A stretch of 64,000 bases of DNA from Streptomyces canus (GTDB lineage: Bacteria > Actinomycetota > Actinomycetes > Streptomycetales > Streptomycetaceae): the NCBI RefSeq assembly GCF_041435015.1, contig NZ_CP107989.1, positions 6,448,001 through 6,512,000 on the forward strand, read 5' to 3'. Below, piece by piece: positions 9,166-18,861 of this stretch (position 1 is its first letter; every line of letters begins with the position of its first letter). The notes beneath the pieces were generated by a model. The model did not search any database and was not told the origin of the DNA. It saw only the letters and a program-made list of their open reading frames with translations. Made by a program: the position numbers and the translations under genes.

Positions 9166-11039
9166 CCACCCGCCTGACCGTCGCGCAAGCGCTGGTCCGC
9201 TTCCTCGCCGCCCAGTACACCGAACGCGACGGCGTACGGCAGCGATTGATCTCCGCGACCTGGGGCATCTTCGGCCACGGCAATGTCGCGGGCCTCGGCC
9301 AGGCGCTCGTCGAGTACGCCGACGACATGCCCTACCACCAGGGCCGCAACGAGCAGTCCATGGTGCACGCGGCCGTGGGCTACGCGCGTCAGTCGAACCG
9401 CCTCTCCACTCACGCCGTGACGACCTCCATCGGGCCGGGCGCCACCAACCTGGTGACGGGCGCGGCCCTCGCGACCGTCAACCGCCTCCCGGTCCTGCTC
9501 CTGCCCGGCGACATCTTCGCCACCCGCGTCGCCGACCCGGTCCTCCAGCAGCTCGAAGTGCCCTACGCGGGCGACATCAGCGTCAACGACTGTCTGCGGC
9601 CCGTGTCGAAGTACTTCGACCGTGTGACCCGTCCGGAAGCCCTGATCCCGGCCGCCCTCCAGGCGATGCGGGTCCTCACCGACCCCGTCGAGACCGGCGC
9701 CGTGACCCTCGCCCTCCCGCAGGACGTCCAGGCCGAGGCCCACGACTGGCCGGACGAGTTCTTCGCCGAGCGCACCTGGGTCGTACGACGTCCGGGCGCC
9801 GATCCCACCGAACTCGCGGAGGCCGTGCGGGCGATCAGGTCGGCCCGGCGCCCCCTGCTCGTCGCCGGCGGCGGAGTCCACCACAGCCGCGCCGAGGAGG
9901 CCCTCGCCGAGTTCGCGAGCACCACCGGCATCCCGGTCGCCTCCACCCAGGCCGGCAAGGGCTCGCTGCGCCACGACCACCCCCAGGACGTCGGCGGCGT
10001 CGGCCACACCGGCACCGCCACCGCCAACGAACTGGCCCGCCAGGCCGACCTGGTGATAGGCGTCGGCACCCGCTGGACCGACTTCACCACGGCCTCCGGC
10101 ACGCTGTTCGCCGCCGACGGCGTCCGCTTCCTCAACCTCAACATCGCGCCCTACGACGGCCACAAGCTCGCCGGTGCGCCCCTGGTCGCGGACGCCCGCA
10201 GCGGCCTCCAGGAGCTCACCGAAGCACTCCAGTTGCACGCCCACCGGGTCACCGGCGCGTACGTCGACGAGTACACGCTCGACAAGGAGCGCTGGGAGCA
10301 GCGCGTCGACGCCTGCTACGAGGCCGACGAGCCCGACATCAGGCCGACCCAGCCGCAGGTCCTCGGCGCCCTGGACGCCCTGGTGGACGAGTCGGACGTC
10401 GTCATCAACGCGGCCGGCTCCCTCCCCGGCGACCTGCACAAGCTGTGGCGCGCCCGGTCGAGGGACCAGTACCACCTGGAGTACGGCTACTCCTGCATGG
10501 GCTACGAGATCCCGGCCGCGATCGGTGTGAAGATGGCCGCGCCCGACCGCAACGTCTGGGCCCTGGTCGGCGACGGAACGTACCTGATGATGCCGACGGA
10601 GATCGTCACGGCCGTGCAGGAGGGCATCGCGATCAAGCTGCTCCTGATCCAGAACCACGGCTACGCCTCCATCGGCGGCCTGTCCGAGACGGTCGGTGGC
10701 GAGCGCTTCGGCACGGCGTACCGCTACCAGTCGGACGACGGCACCTACACGGGCGCCCCGCTGCCCGTGGACCTGGCCGCCAACGTGGCCAGTCTCGGTA
10801 TGCGCGTGCTGCGCGCGAAGACCGTACGAGACCTCCGCGCCGCCCTCGAAGAGGCGCGGGCCGCCGACACTCCCACATGTGTCTACGTCGAGACCGAAAC
10901 GGCCGACACAGTGTCGGGCGCGCCTCCGGCGCAGGCCTGGTGGGATGTACCTGTGGCCGAAACCGCGACCCGACCGTCAGCGGTGAAGGCCCGAGAGCTG
11001 TACGAACGGCACGTCTCCACCCGACGCCGCCATCTGTGA
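9162..11039 (+). CDS. iolD: 3D-(3,5/4)-trihydroxycyclohexane-1,2-dione acylhydrolase (IolD), ThDP-dependent
   Basis: 625 residues. Thiamine-diphosphate enzyme: ATWGIFGHGNVAGLGQAL near the N-terminus, the glutamate-bearing RNEQSMVHAAVGYARQ, GPGATNLVTGAA, and a C-terminal ThDP/Mg motif VGDGTYLMMPTEIVTA ending with LLLIQNHGYASIGGL. IolD hydrolytically opens the cyclitol ring. The ATG overlaps the iolB stop, and a GAGGGTTACC ribosome site precedes it. Confidence 0.95.
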   Translation: MTTRLTVAQALVRFLAAQYTERDGVRQRLISATWGIFGHGNVAGLGQALVEYADDMPYHQGRNEQSMVHAAVGYARQSNRLSTHAVTTSIGPGATNLVTGAALATVNRLPVLLLPGDIFATRVADPVLQQLEVPYAGDISVNDCLRPVSKYFDRVTRPEALIPAALQAMRVLTDPVETGAVTLALPQDVQAEAHDWPDEFFAERTWVVRRPGADPTELAEAVRAIRSARRPLLVAGGGVHHSRAEEALAEFASTTGIPVASTQAGKGSLRHDHPQDVGGVGHTGTATANELARQADLVIGVGTRWTDFTTASGTLFAADGVRFLNLNIAPYDGHKLAGAPLVADARSGLQELTEALQLHAHRVTGAYVDEYTLDKERWEQRVDACYEADEPDIRPTQPQVLGALDALVDESDVVINAAGSLPGDLHKLWRARSRDQYHLEYGYSCMGYEIPAAIGVKMAAPDRNVWALVGDGTYLMMPTEIVTAVQEGIAIKLLLIQNHGYASIGGLSETVGGERFGTAYRYQSDDGTYTGAPLPVDLAANVASLGMRVLRAKTVRDLRAALEEARAADTPTCVYVETETADTVSGAPPAQAWWDVPVAETATRPSAVKARELYERHVSTRRRHL

Positions 11040-11053
11040 AGGAGTACTCGGTC

Positions 11054-12556
11054 ATGACGAAGATCGTCAACCACTGGATCGGCGGCAAGACCGTCGAAGG
11101 CGCGTCGGGGAACTACGGGCCGGTCACCGACCCGGCGACCGGCGCGGTCACCACCAAGGTCGCGTTCGCGTCGGTCGACGAGGTCGACGCCGCGGTCGCC
11201 GCCGCCAAGGACGCGTTCGCGACCTGGGGCACCTCCTCGCTCGCCAAGCGCACCACGATCCTGTTCCGCTTCCGGGCGCTGCTCGAGGCGAACCGGGACG
11301 CGATCGCCGAGCTGATCACCGCCGAGCACGGCAAGGTGCACAGCGACGCCCTCGGTGAGGTCGCGCGCGGCCTGGAGATCGTCGACCTGGCGTGCGGGAT
11401 CACCGTGCAGCTCAAGGGCGAACTGTCGACCGAGGTCGCCAGCCGCGTGGACGTCTCCTCCATCCGCCAGCCGCTCGGTGTCGTCGCCGGCATCACGCCG
11501 TTCAACTTCCCGGCGATGGTCCCGATGTGGATGTTCCCGATCGCCATCGCGACCGGCAACACCTTCGTCCTCAAGCCGTCCGAGAAGGACCCGTCGGCCT
11601 CCCTCAAGATCGCCGAGCTGCTGGCCGAGGCCGGCCTGCCCGACGGCGTCTTCAACGTCGTCCACGGCGACAAGGTGGCCGTCGACCGCCTCCTGGAGCA
11701 CCCGGACGTCAAGGCCGTCTCCTTCGTCGGCTCGACCCCGATCGCCCGCTACATCCACACCACCGCCTCCGCGAACGGCAAGCGGGTCCAGGCCCTGGGC
11801 GGCGCCAAGAACCACATGCTGGTCCTGCCCGACGCCGACCTGGACGCGGCCGCCGACGCCGCCGTCTCCGCCGCCTACGGCTCCGCGGGCGAGCGCTGCA
11901 TGGCCATCTCCGCGGTCGTCGCGGTCGGCGCCATCGGCGACCAGCTGGTCGACAAGATCCGTGAGCGCGCCGAGAAGATCAAGATCGGCCCCGGCAACGA
12001 CCCGGCCTCCGAGATGGGCCCGCTCATCACCAAGGTGCACCGCGACAAGGTGGCGTCCTACGTCACGGGCGCGGCGGCCGAGGGCTGCGAGGTCGTCCTG
12101 GACGGCTCCGGCTTCACCGTCGAGGGCTTCGAGGACGGCCACTGGATCGGCATCTCGCTCCTCGACAAGGTGCCGACCACCGCGAAGGCCTACCAGGACG
12201 AGATCTTCGGCCCGGTGCTGACCGTGCTGCGCGTCGACACCTACGACGAGGGCATCGCCCTGATCAACGCCTCGCCGTTCGGCAACGGCACCGCGATCTT
12301 CACCCGGGACGGCGGCGCCGCCCGCCGCTTCCAGCTGGAGGTCGAGGCCGGCATGGTCGGCGTGAACGTCCCGATCCCGGTCCCCGTCGGCTACCACTCC
12401 TTCGGTGGCTGGAAGGACTCGCTCTTCGGCGACCACCACATCTACGGCAACGACGGCACGCACTTCTACACCCGTGGCAAGGTCGTCACCACCCGCTGGC
12501 CCGACCCGGCCGACGCCCCGGCGGGCGTGGACCTGGGCTTCCCGCGCAACCACTGA
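11054..12556 (+). CDS. mmsA: methylmalonate-semialdehyde dehydrogenase (acylating) (MmsA/IolA)
   Basis: 500 residues, the typical length. Aldehyde dehydrogenase features: GVVAGITPFNFPAMVPMWMF, LKPSEKDPSAS, the NAD-loop VSFVGSTPIARYI, and the catalytic Cys in YGSAGERCMAISAVVAVG. The TPFNFPAMVPMW and GERCMA sequences mark the CoA-acylating MmsA type, which converts malonate semialdehyde to acetyl-CoA and CO2 as the last inositol step. An AAGGAG ribosome site precedes the ATG. It is the last gene before a strong terminator. Confidence 0.95.
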   Translation: MTKIVNHWIGGKTVEGASGNYGPVTDPATGAVTTKVAFASVDEVDAAVAAAKDAFATWGTSSLAKRTTILFRFRALLEANRDAIAELITAEHGKVHSDALGEVARGLEIVDLACGITVQLKGELSTEVASRVDVSSIRQPLGVVAGITPFNFPAMVPMWMFPIAIATGNTFVLKPSEKDPSASLKIAELLAEAGLPDGVFNVVHGDKVAVDRLLEHPDVKAVSFVGSTPIARYIHTTASANGKRVQALGGAKNHMLVLPDADLDAAADAAVSAAYGSAGERCMAISAVVAVGAIGDQLVDKIRERAEKIKIGPGNDPASEMGPLITKVHRDKVASYVTGAAAEGCEVVLDGSGFTVEGFEDGHWIGISLLDKVPTTAKAYQDEIFGPVLTVLRVDTYDEGIALINASPFGNGTAIFTRDGGAARRFQLEVEAGMVGVNVPIPVPVGYHSFGGWKDSLFGDHHIYGNDGTHFYTRGKVVTTRWPDPADAPAGVDLGFPRNH

Positions 12557-12562
12557 GCGCGT

Positions 12563-12600
12563 ACGGCGCCCCGACCCTCCGCGGAGAGTCGGGGCGCCGT
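12563..12600 (+). terminator. terminator of the iol operon
   Basis: A perfect 13-bp GC-rich stem (12563-12575 with 12588-12600) with a 12-nt loop lies directly after the mmsA stop. There is no T-tract, as is common in Streptomyces. Confidence 0.85.
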
Positions 12601-12727
12601 CGTGTCACCGGCCGTCGGCCGTACCGCGAACGCGGTACACGTGGACGCCGTGGTACCCCCACGGGATGGCCCCGGTTCACTCCCTGGTCGGCGGCTCACC
12701 GACCTTTTCACCCCGTACCGTTGACAC

Positions 12728-15376
12728 ATGGATCTTCGACTGCCGCCGCTGCGTGACCTACGACGGCGGCCACGACGGCTCGCCGCCGCCGTGGCCGCCG
12801 TCGTCGTGCTCGCCGGTGCCGGGACATGGACGTCCGTCGCCGACGACAAGCCGGCCCCGGTGCACCGGGAGGACCAGGTCATGGCCCTCGACGGCGTCCG
12901 CATCGACACCTCGTACTTCACCTCGTCCGACGCGGGTCGCCGCCCCGCCGTGCTGCTCGCGCACGGCTTCGGCGGCAGCAAGGACGACGTGCGGCAACAG
13001 GCCGAGAACCTGGCCCGGGACGGGTACGCGGTACTGACCTGGTCGGCGCGGAGTTTCGGCAGGTCCACCGGGAAGATCGGACTCAACGACCCGAAGGGTG
13101 AAGTCCAGGACGTCAGGAAGCTGATCGACTGGCTCGCCCGGCAGCCGCAGGTCCGGCTCGACAAGCCCGGCGACCCCCGCGTCGGCGTCGCGGGCGCCTC
13201 CTACGGCGGCGCGATCTCCCTGCTGGCCGCCGGCTACGACGACCGCGTGGACGCCATCGCCCCGGCGATCACCTACTGGAACCTCAGCGACGCGCTCTTC
13301 CCGAACGGCGTGTTCAAGAAGCTCTGGGCGGGCATCTTCGTCAACTCCGGCGGCGGCTGCGCGAAGTTCGAGCCGCAGCTGTGCCGGATGTACGAGCGGG
13401 TCGCCGAGTCCGGCACCCCGGACGCCCAGGCCGAGAAGCTGCTGGACGAGCGCTCGCCGTCGGCCGTCGGCGACCGCATCAAGGTGCCCACCCTGCTGCT
13501 GCAGGGCCAGACCGACTCCCTCTTCCCGCTCGGCCAGGCCGACGCCGCGGCGAAGGCGATCCGCGCCAACGGCGCCCCCGTCGACGTCGACTGGATCGCG
13601 GGCGGGCACGACGGCGGCGACATGGAGACCGGCCGGGTCCAGGCCCGGGTCACCTCCTGGTTCGACCGCTACCTCAAGGACGACAAGGGCGCCGACACCG
13701 GCCCCGGCTTCCGCGTCACCCGCACCCTCGACTCCGGCACCGGCGACGGCGAGACCCGGCTGAGCGGCGTGGACGCCGACACCTACCCCGGCCTCGAAGG
13801 CGACCCGCGCCCGATCGCCCTCGCCGGACGCGAGCAGTCCTTCGAGAACCCGGCCGGCTCCAGCCCGCCCGCCGTCTCCGCCCTGCCCGGCATCGGCGGC
13901 GCCGGCGGCCTCGCCCAGCTCTCGACGCTCGGCGTCGGGATCTCCCTCGACTTCCCCGGCCAGTACGCCGCCTTCGAGTCCGCCCCCGTCAAGGACGACC
14001 TGCAGATCACCGGGTCCCCGACGGTCACCGTCCACGTGAAGTCGACGAGCGACGACGCGGTCCTCTTCGCCAAGGTGTACGACGTCGGCCCCGGCCGCGG
14101 ACAGCAGGTGCTGCCCTCCCAGCTGGTCGAGCCCCTCCGCGTCGAGGACGCCAAGGCCGGCAAGGACGTCACCCTCACCCTCCCCGCGATCGACCACGAG
14201 GTGCAGGACGGCCACCGGTTGCGCCTGGTCCTCGCCTCCACCGACCTCGGCTACGCCTCACCGGCCGCCCCCGCCACGTACACGGTCTCCCTCAAGGGCG
14301 ACCTGAAGGTGCCGACCACCCTCGCTGGCAGCGACGCGGCCGCGCCGCTGCCCTCGTGGGTGTGGTGGCTGCCCCTGACCGGCGCGGTGACCGCGCTCGT
14401 CCTCCTCCTGACGGCGAGGCGCCGCACCACGGCCCCCGCCCCCGACCCGGGCCTCGCCGAAGTCCCCCTCCAGATAAGGGACCTGAGCAAGCGTTACGCG
14501 AAGTCCGCAGACCGGTACGCGGTCCGCGACCTGTCCTTCCGGGTCGAGAAGGGCCAGGTCCTCGGCCTGCTCGGCCCGAACGGCGCGGGCAAGACGACCA
14601 CTCTGCGCATGCTGATGGGCCTGATCACACCGGACGGTGGTGAGATCCGCGTCTTCGGCCACGCCATCGCGCCCGGCGCCTCCGTGCTGTCCCGCGTCGG
14701 CGCCTTCGTCGAGGGCGCGGGCTTCCTGCCGCACCTGTCAGGCCGGGAGAACCTCGAGCTGTACTGGCGGGCCACCGGCCGTCCGCCCGAGGACGCCCAC
14801 CTGGACGAGGCCCTGGAGATCGCCGGCCTCGGCACCGCCCTGGAGCGCGCCGTCCGTACCTACTCGCAGGGCATGCGCCAGCGCCTCGCCATCGCCCAGG
14901 CCATGCTCGGCCTGCCCGACCTGCTGATACTGGACGAGCCGACCAACGGACTCGACCCGCCGCAGATCCGTGAGATGCGCGAGGTGATGATCCGCTACGC
15001 GGCGGCCGGCCGCACGGTGATCGTCTCCAGCCACATGCTGTCCGAGGTCGAGCAGTCCTGCACCCACCTGGTGGTGATGGACCACGGACAGCTCGTCCAG
15101 GCGGGCCCGGTCGGCGAGATCATCGGCTCCGGCGACACCCTGCTGGTCGGCACGGCCGGCCCACTCGACGAACCCCTCGTCGAGAAGGTCGCCGCGCTGC
15201 CCGGCGTGGCCTCGGCGGTCCGTACCGACGGCGGGCTGGTGGTCCGCCTCGACGCCGACGGCAGCGCCCGGCGTCTTGTCGCCGAACTCGTCCGGCTGGA
15301 GGTCCCCGTGGAGGCGGTCGGCCCGCACCGCCGCCTCGAAGACGCCTTCCTCACCCTGATCGGAGACTCCGCATGA
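12728..15376 (+). CDS. fusion: exported alpha/beta hydrolase (CocE/X-Pro peptidase-like) + ABC transporter ATPase
   Basis: 882 residues with two unrelated halves. Residues about 20-37 form an N-terminal hydrophobic segment. Residues about 50-530 form an alpha/beta hydrolase: HGFGGSKDD oxyanion region, nucleophile Ser158 in GASYGG, the Asp-bearing LLQGQTDSLFP and GGHDGGD, then a beta-rich CocE/NonD-like region. A single membrane helix (about 541-562, WVWWLPLTGAVTALVLLL) leads to a complete ABC ATPase: Walker A GPNGAGKT near 615, signature YSQGMRQR near 711, Walker B LLILDEPTNGLDPP near 733. The topology implies an outside hydrolase tethered to a cytoplasmic ATPase. The next gene is the permease, overlapping by four bases. 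Confidence 0.92.
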   Translation: MDLRLPPLRDLRRRPRRLAAAVAAVVVLAGAGTWTSVADDKPAPVHREDQVMALDGVRIDTSYFTSSDAGRRPAVLLAHGFGGSKDDVRQQAENLARDGYAVLTWSARSFGRSTGKIGLNDPKGEVQDVRKLIDWLARQPQVRLDKPGDPRVGVAGASYGGAISLLAAGYDDRVDAIAPAITYWNLSDALFPNGVFKKLWAGIFVNSGGGCAKFEPQLCRMYERVAESGTPDAQAEKLLDERSPSAVGDRIKVPTLLLQGQTDSLFPLGQADAAAKAIRANGAPVDVDWIAGGHDGGDMETGRVQARVTSWFDRYLKDDKGADTGPGFRVTRTLDSGTGDGETRLSGVDADTYPGLEGDPRPIALAGREQSFENPAGSSPPAVSALPGIGGAGGLAQLSTLGVGISLDFPGQYAAFESAPVKDDLQITGSPTVTVHVKSTSDDAVLFAKVYDVGPGRGQQVLPSQLVEPLRVEDAKAGKDVTLTLPAIDHEVQDGHRLRLVLASTDLGYASPAAPATYTVSLKGDLKVPTTLAGSDAAAPLPSWVWWLPLTGAVTALVLLLTARRRTTAPAPDPGLAEVPLQIRDLSKRYAKSADRYAVRDLSFRVEKGQVLGLLGPNGAGKTTTLRMLMGLITPDGGEIRVFGHAIAPGASVLSRVGAFVEGAGFLPHLSGRENLELYWRATGRPPEDAHLDEALEIAGLGTALERAVRTYSQGMRQRLAIAQAMLGLPDLLILDEPTNGLDPPQIREMREVMIRYAAAGRTVIVSSHMLSEVEQSCTHLVVMDHGQLVQAGPVGEIIGSGDTLLVGTAGPLDEPLVEKVAALPGVASAVRTDGGLVVRLDADGSARRLVAELVRLEVPVEAVGPHRRLEDAFLTLIGDSA

Positions 15377-16239
15377 GCAGCACGCTGATCGACAGCGCGG
15401 AGGTCGCCGACGGATATCGTGCCGGCCGCACACTGCCCCTGAGGGTGGAACTGGTCCGGCAGTTGAAGCGACGCCGCACGATGGTCATGGGCGGGATCCT
15501 GGTCGCCCTGCCGTTCGTGCTGCTCATCGCCTTCCAGGTGGGCGGCGGCCCGGGCGGCGACAACAACCGGGTGAACCTGATGGACACGGCCACCCTGTCC
15601 GGAGCGAACTTCGCCGCGGTGAACCTGTTCGCCTCGGCGGGCTTCCTCCTGGTCATCCCCGTCGCCCTGTTCTGCGGGGACACCGTCGCCTCCGAGGCCG
15701 GCTGGTCCTCCCTGCGCTATCTGCTGGCGGCGCCCGTGCCCCGGGCCCGGCTGCTGTGGTCCAAGCTGGTCGTCGGACTCGGGCTCAGCCTCGCCGCGAT
15801 GCTGCTCCTGCCGCTCGTCGCGCTCGCCGTCGGCACGGCGGCCTACGGCTGGGGCCCGCTGGAGCTGCCCACCGGCGGTGAGCTGGCCGCCGGCACCGCG
15901 GCGCAGCGCCTCCTGGTCACGGTGGCGTACATCTTCGTGTCCCAACTGGTCACCGCGGCCCTGGCGTTCTGGCTGTCCACCAGGACGGACGCCCCGCTGG
16001 GCGCGGTCGGCGGCGCGGTCGGCCTGACCATCGTCGGCAATGTGCTCGACCAGGTGACGGCGCTCGGCGACTGGCGGGACTTCCTGCCCTCGCACTGGCA
16101 GTACGCCTGGCTCGACGCCGTCCGCCCCCGACTGGAGTGGTCCGACATGATCCAGGGAACGGCCCTGTCGATAACGTACGCCCTCGTGCTGTTCGCGCTG
16201 GCCTTCCGCGGTTTCGCCCGCAAGGACGTGGTGTCGTAG
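15373..16239 (+). CDS. ABC transporter permease (ABC-2 type)
   Basis: 288 residues with about six hydrophobic segments. The first helix follows a basic N-terminus (VRQLKRRRTMVMGGILVALP). A central WSSLRYLLAAPVPRARLLWS resembles the coupling segment of ABC-2 permeases. Its ATG overlaps the fusion gene's stop (ATGA), so it is the membrane partner of that ATPase. The transported molecule is unknown. Confidence 0.9.
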   Translation: MSSTLIDSAEVADGYRAGRTLPLRVELVRQLKRRRTMVMGGILVALPFVLLIAFQVGGGPGGDNNRVNLMDTATLSGANFAAVNLFASAGFLLVIPVALFCGDTVASEAGWSSLRYLLAAPVPRARLLWSKLVVGLGLSLAAMLLLPLVALAVGTAAYGWGPLELPTGGELAAGTAAQRLLVTVAYIFVSQLVTAALAFWLSTRTDAPLGAVGGAVGLTIVGNVLDQVTALGDWRDFLPSHWQYAWLDAVRPRLEWSDMIQGTALSITYALVLFALAFRGFARKDVVS

Positions 16240-16385
16240 GTCACCGGAGGATCACCCACCGGTCTCGAAGGCCGTCGTCCGTGCCCTGTTCGAGATTCAT
16301 CCGCAACCCCCCGTAGCGCACGTTCCGGCCCCCCGGCCCGTCACAGTCACAGACACGGCGTCAACTGGCCAAGGGGGCACGGACG

Positions 16386-17912
16386 ATGGACCGGTACCGG
16401 ACACGGCGGCTGCGGGCCGCTCTCCTCGCGCTCACCGCGACGGGCGGCCTGCTCCTCACGGGATGCGGGGCGGGCGGCTCGGGCGACAGCAGCAGCACGG
16501 ACCGGGCGAACGGCGCGAGTGCCTTCCCGGCCCCCGCCCCCGAGTACAGCCCGGGAAACGGCGAACGGGACGACGCGTCCCGCGACACCGCCCCCGACCA
16601 CCTCTCCACCTTCGCCCTCGACGTCGACACCGCGTCCTACGGCTACGCCCGCCGCACCCTCGCCGACGGACAGCGCCCCGACCCCTCGACGATCCGCCCC
16701 GAGGAGTTCGTCAACAGCTTCCGTCAGGACTACGAGCGTCCCGACGGCAACGGCTTCACGGTGACCGTCGACGGCGCCCGCACCGACGAGAAGGACTGGT
16801 CCCTGGTCCGCGTGGGCCTGGCCACCCGGAACGCGGCCGGGCCGAGCGGCGAACGCCCGCCGGCCGCCCTCACCTTCGTGATCGACATCTCCGGCTCCAT
16901 GTCCGAACCCGGCCGACTCGACCTCGCCCAGAAGTCCCTCGACGTGATGACGGACCGGCTGCGAGACGACGACTCGGTCGCGATAGTCACCTTCAGCGAC
17001 AAGGCGGAGACCGTCCTGCCGATGACCCGCATCGACGCCAACCGTGACAAGATCCACGCCGCGATCGACAGCCTGGAGCCCACCTTCTCCACCAACCTCG
17101 CGGCGGGCGTCGAGACCGGCTACGCCACCGCCGTCAAGGGCCTGCGCGAGGGCGCCACCAACCGGGTCGTCCTGATCTCCGACGCCCTTGCCAACAACGG
17201 CGACACCGACCCCGACGCCATCCTCGACCGCATCGACGGCGCCCGCCGCGAGCACGGCATCACCCTCTTCGGCGTCGGCGTGGGCAGCGACTACGGCGAC
17301 GCCCTGATGGAACGCCTCGCCGACAAGGGCGACGGCCACACCACGTACGTCTCGGACGCGAAGGACGCCCGCGAGGTCTTCTGCGAGCAACTCCCGCAGA
17401 ACATCGACCTCACCGCCCGCGACGCCAAGGCCCAGGTCGCCTTCGACCCGGAGACGGTCACCGACTTCCGGCTCGTCGGCTACGACAACCGTCGCGTCGC
17501 CGACGACGACTTCCGCGACGACCGCGTCGACGGCGGCGAGGTCGGCCCCGGCCACACCGTCACCGCCCTCTACGCCGTCCGCACCCGGCCGGGCGCGGAC
17601 GGCCACCTCGCCACCGCCACGGTTCGCTGGCAGGACCCCGAGACCCGCACCCCGCACGAGGAGTCGGGCCAACTGGAGTCGGACAGCCTCGCCGACTCCC
17701 TGGGCAGCGCGAGCCCACGCCTCCAGGTCACGGCGGTGGCTGCCTACTTCGCCGACGCCCTCCGCCGGGGCGACGACCGCTGGAGCCCCCTGCCGGGAGC
17801 CCCACGCCTGAGCGAACTGGCCGACCGGGCGGACACATTGGCGGACATCACGGAGGACCGGGCGGTACGACAGCTCGCCGACACCATCCGGCAGGCGAGG
17901 CACCTCGAGTGA
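16386..17912 (+). CDS. VWA-domain lipoprotein (YfbK-like)
   Basis: 508 residues. The signal peptide ends in a lipobox (LLLTGCGAGG), so the mature protein is lipid-anchored outside the membrane. An N-terminal YfbK-type region (STFALDVDTASYGYARR, RPEEFVNSF) is followed by a von Willebrand factor A domain with a MIDAS motif DISGSMS and a later DALANNGDTDP segment. A C-terminal domain of the YfbK family closes it. The ATG is preceded by AAGGGGG. Proteins of this type bind partners through a divalent metal; the role here is unknown. Confidence 0.9.
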   Translation: MDRYRTRRLRAALLALTATGGLLLTGCGAGGSGDSSSTDRANGASAFPAPAPEYSPGNGERDDASRDTAPDHLSTFALDVDTASYGYARRTLADGQRPDPSTIRPEEFVNSFRQDYERPDGNGFTVTVDGARTDEKDWSLVRVGLATRNAAGPSGERPPAALTFVIDISGSMSEPGRLDLAQKSLDVMTDRLRDDDSVAIVTFSDKAETVLPMTRIDANRDKIHAAIDSLEPTFSTNLAAGVETGYATAVKGLREGATNRVVLISDALANNGDTDPDAILDRIDGARREHGITLFGVGVGSDYGDALMERLADKGDGHTTYVSDAKDAREVFCEQLPQNIDLTARDAKAQVAFDPETVTDFRLVGYDNRRVADDDFRDDRVDGGEVGPGHTVTALYAVRTRPGADGHLATATVRWQDPETRTPHEESGQLESDSLADSLGSASPRLQVTAVAAYFADALRRGDDRWSPLPGAPRLSELADRADTLADITEDRAVRQLADTIRQARHLE

Positions 17913-17938
17913 CCATCCCGCCGGGCCGCCGGCCGGGA

Positions 17939-18631
17939 TCACCCCTGGAGGGCGCCCGCGCTCGGACGAGAGCGCCGGTACAGCACCGCTCCGGCGGTCA
18001 GCAGAGCCAGGCTCGCCACGCTCGGCACCCAGAGGCTGCCCGCTCCCGTCTCCGCGAGCGCGGCGGCCGCCTCCTGCTGTGCGACGGCGGGGGACCCCTC
18101 CGGCGCGTAGTGCGCCTTGGACGGGTGTGACGGCTGGTGATGGACCGGCGTGGACGGTACGGACCGGTCCTCGGACTCGTTGGGACGGTCGACCGGGCCG
18201 TTGACCGACTCGTTGCCGAAGGCGGGATTGCCGATCCCCACCAGGTTCGCGCTGTTGCCGCTGAGGTTCACGGGCAGGTCAATGGGAAGCTGGACGTTGT
18301 TGCCGGAGACGACGCCCGGCGAGTCGTGGGCGCTGCCGTGGGCCGCGGCCCCGTCCGGCGCCCCGGACGCTTTGCCGCCCCCGGCTTTGCCGCCCTCGTT
18401 GGCGCAGCGGTTGCCCATGGCGGGGTTGAGGAGCCCGACCACGTTCAGGGTGTTCCCGCACACGTTCACCGGGACGTCCACGGGCAACTGGATGTTGTTG
18501 CCGGAGAGCACCCCGGGCGAGCCCTCTGCGGAGCCGTCAGCGGTGGAGTCGGCCTGCGCCGGCCCCGCGACTGCCATCGCACCAGAAGCGACGGCGACGG
18601 CGATCACACTGTTTCGGATAGCCCGTTTCAT
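17939..18631 (-). CDS. long chaplin: two chaplin domains and an LAETG cell-wall sorting signal
   Basis: 230 residues from the ATG at 18631; an upstream GTG-containing extension lacks a signal sequence. Signal peptide to about residue 28 (VAGPAQA). Chaplin domain 1 (SPGVLSGNNIQLPVDVPVNV to NPAMGNRCAN) has the usual Cys pair. Domain 2 (SPGVVSGNNVQLPIDLPVNL to NPAFGNESVN) has Ser in place of both cysteines. A spacer rich in Pro/Ser/His leads to LAETG, a hydrophobic helix and YRRSR, the sortase signal of ChpA-C-type proteins. It would be displayed covalently on the aerial hyphal wall to anchor short chaplins. Confidence 0.95.
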   Translation of the reverse strand: MKRAIRNSVIAVAVASGAMAVAGPAQADSTADGSAEGSPGVLSGNNIQLPVDVPVNVCGNTLNVVGLLNPAMGNRCANEGGKAGGGKASGAPDGAAAHGSAHDSPGVVSGNNVQLPIDLPVNLSGNSANLVGIGNPAFGNESVNGPVDRPNESEDRSVPSTPVHHQPSHPSKAHYAPEGSPAVAQQEAAAALAETGAGSLWVPSVASLALLTAGAVLYRRSRPSAGALQG

Positions 18632-18861
18632 GGGTCCCTGCCCTTCAGACGTGTCGCGGGCACTCACCCGCACTTGGTGAAACATGCGTGAAACCATGGA
18701 AGTAATGGTTTTTCAGTCTTTTGCCCGGAACGGGGTTGTGTGCGTACACCAGTTGGGACCCGTTCGCGCGGCAGGCCGCTCCACAGAAAGACCCTCGCCC
18801 CGCACCGTGAGCGTCTCGGCGCAGGGGAGGGTCAAGGCCGCCTGTGGGGCGGTGAAGTCGC

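Noticed and set aside
9107..11053. Plus-strand frame that appears to join the iolD region to mmsA as one 1149-residue protein
   Set aside because: The part before 11054 is an out-of-frame shadow of iolD; mmsA has its own ribosome site and ATG.
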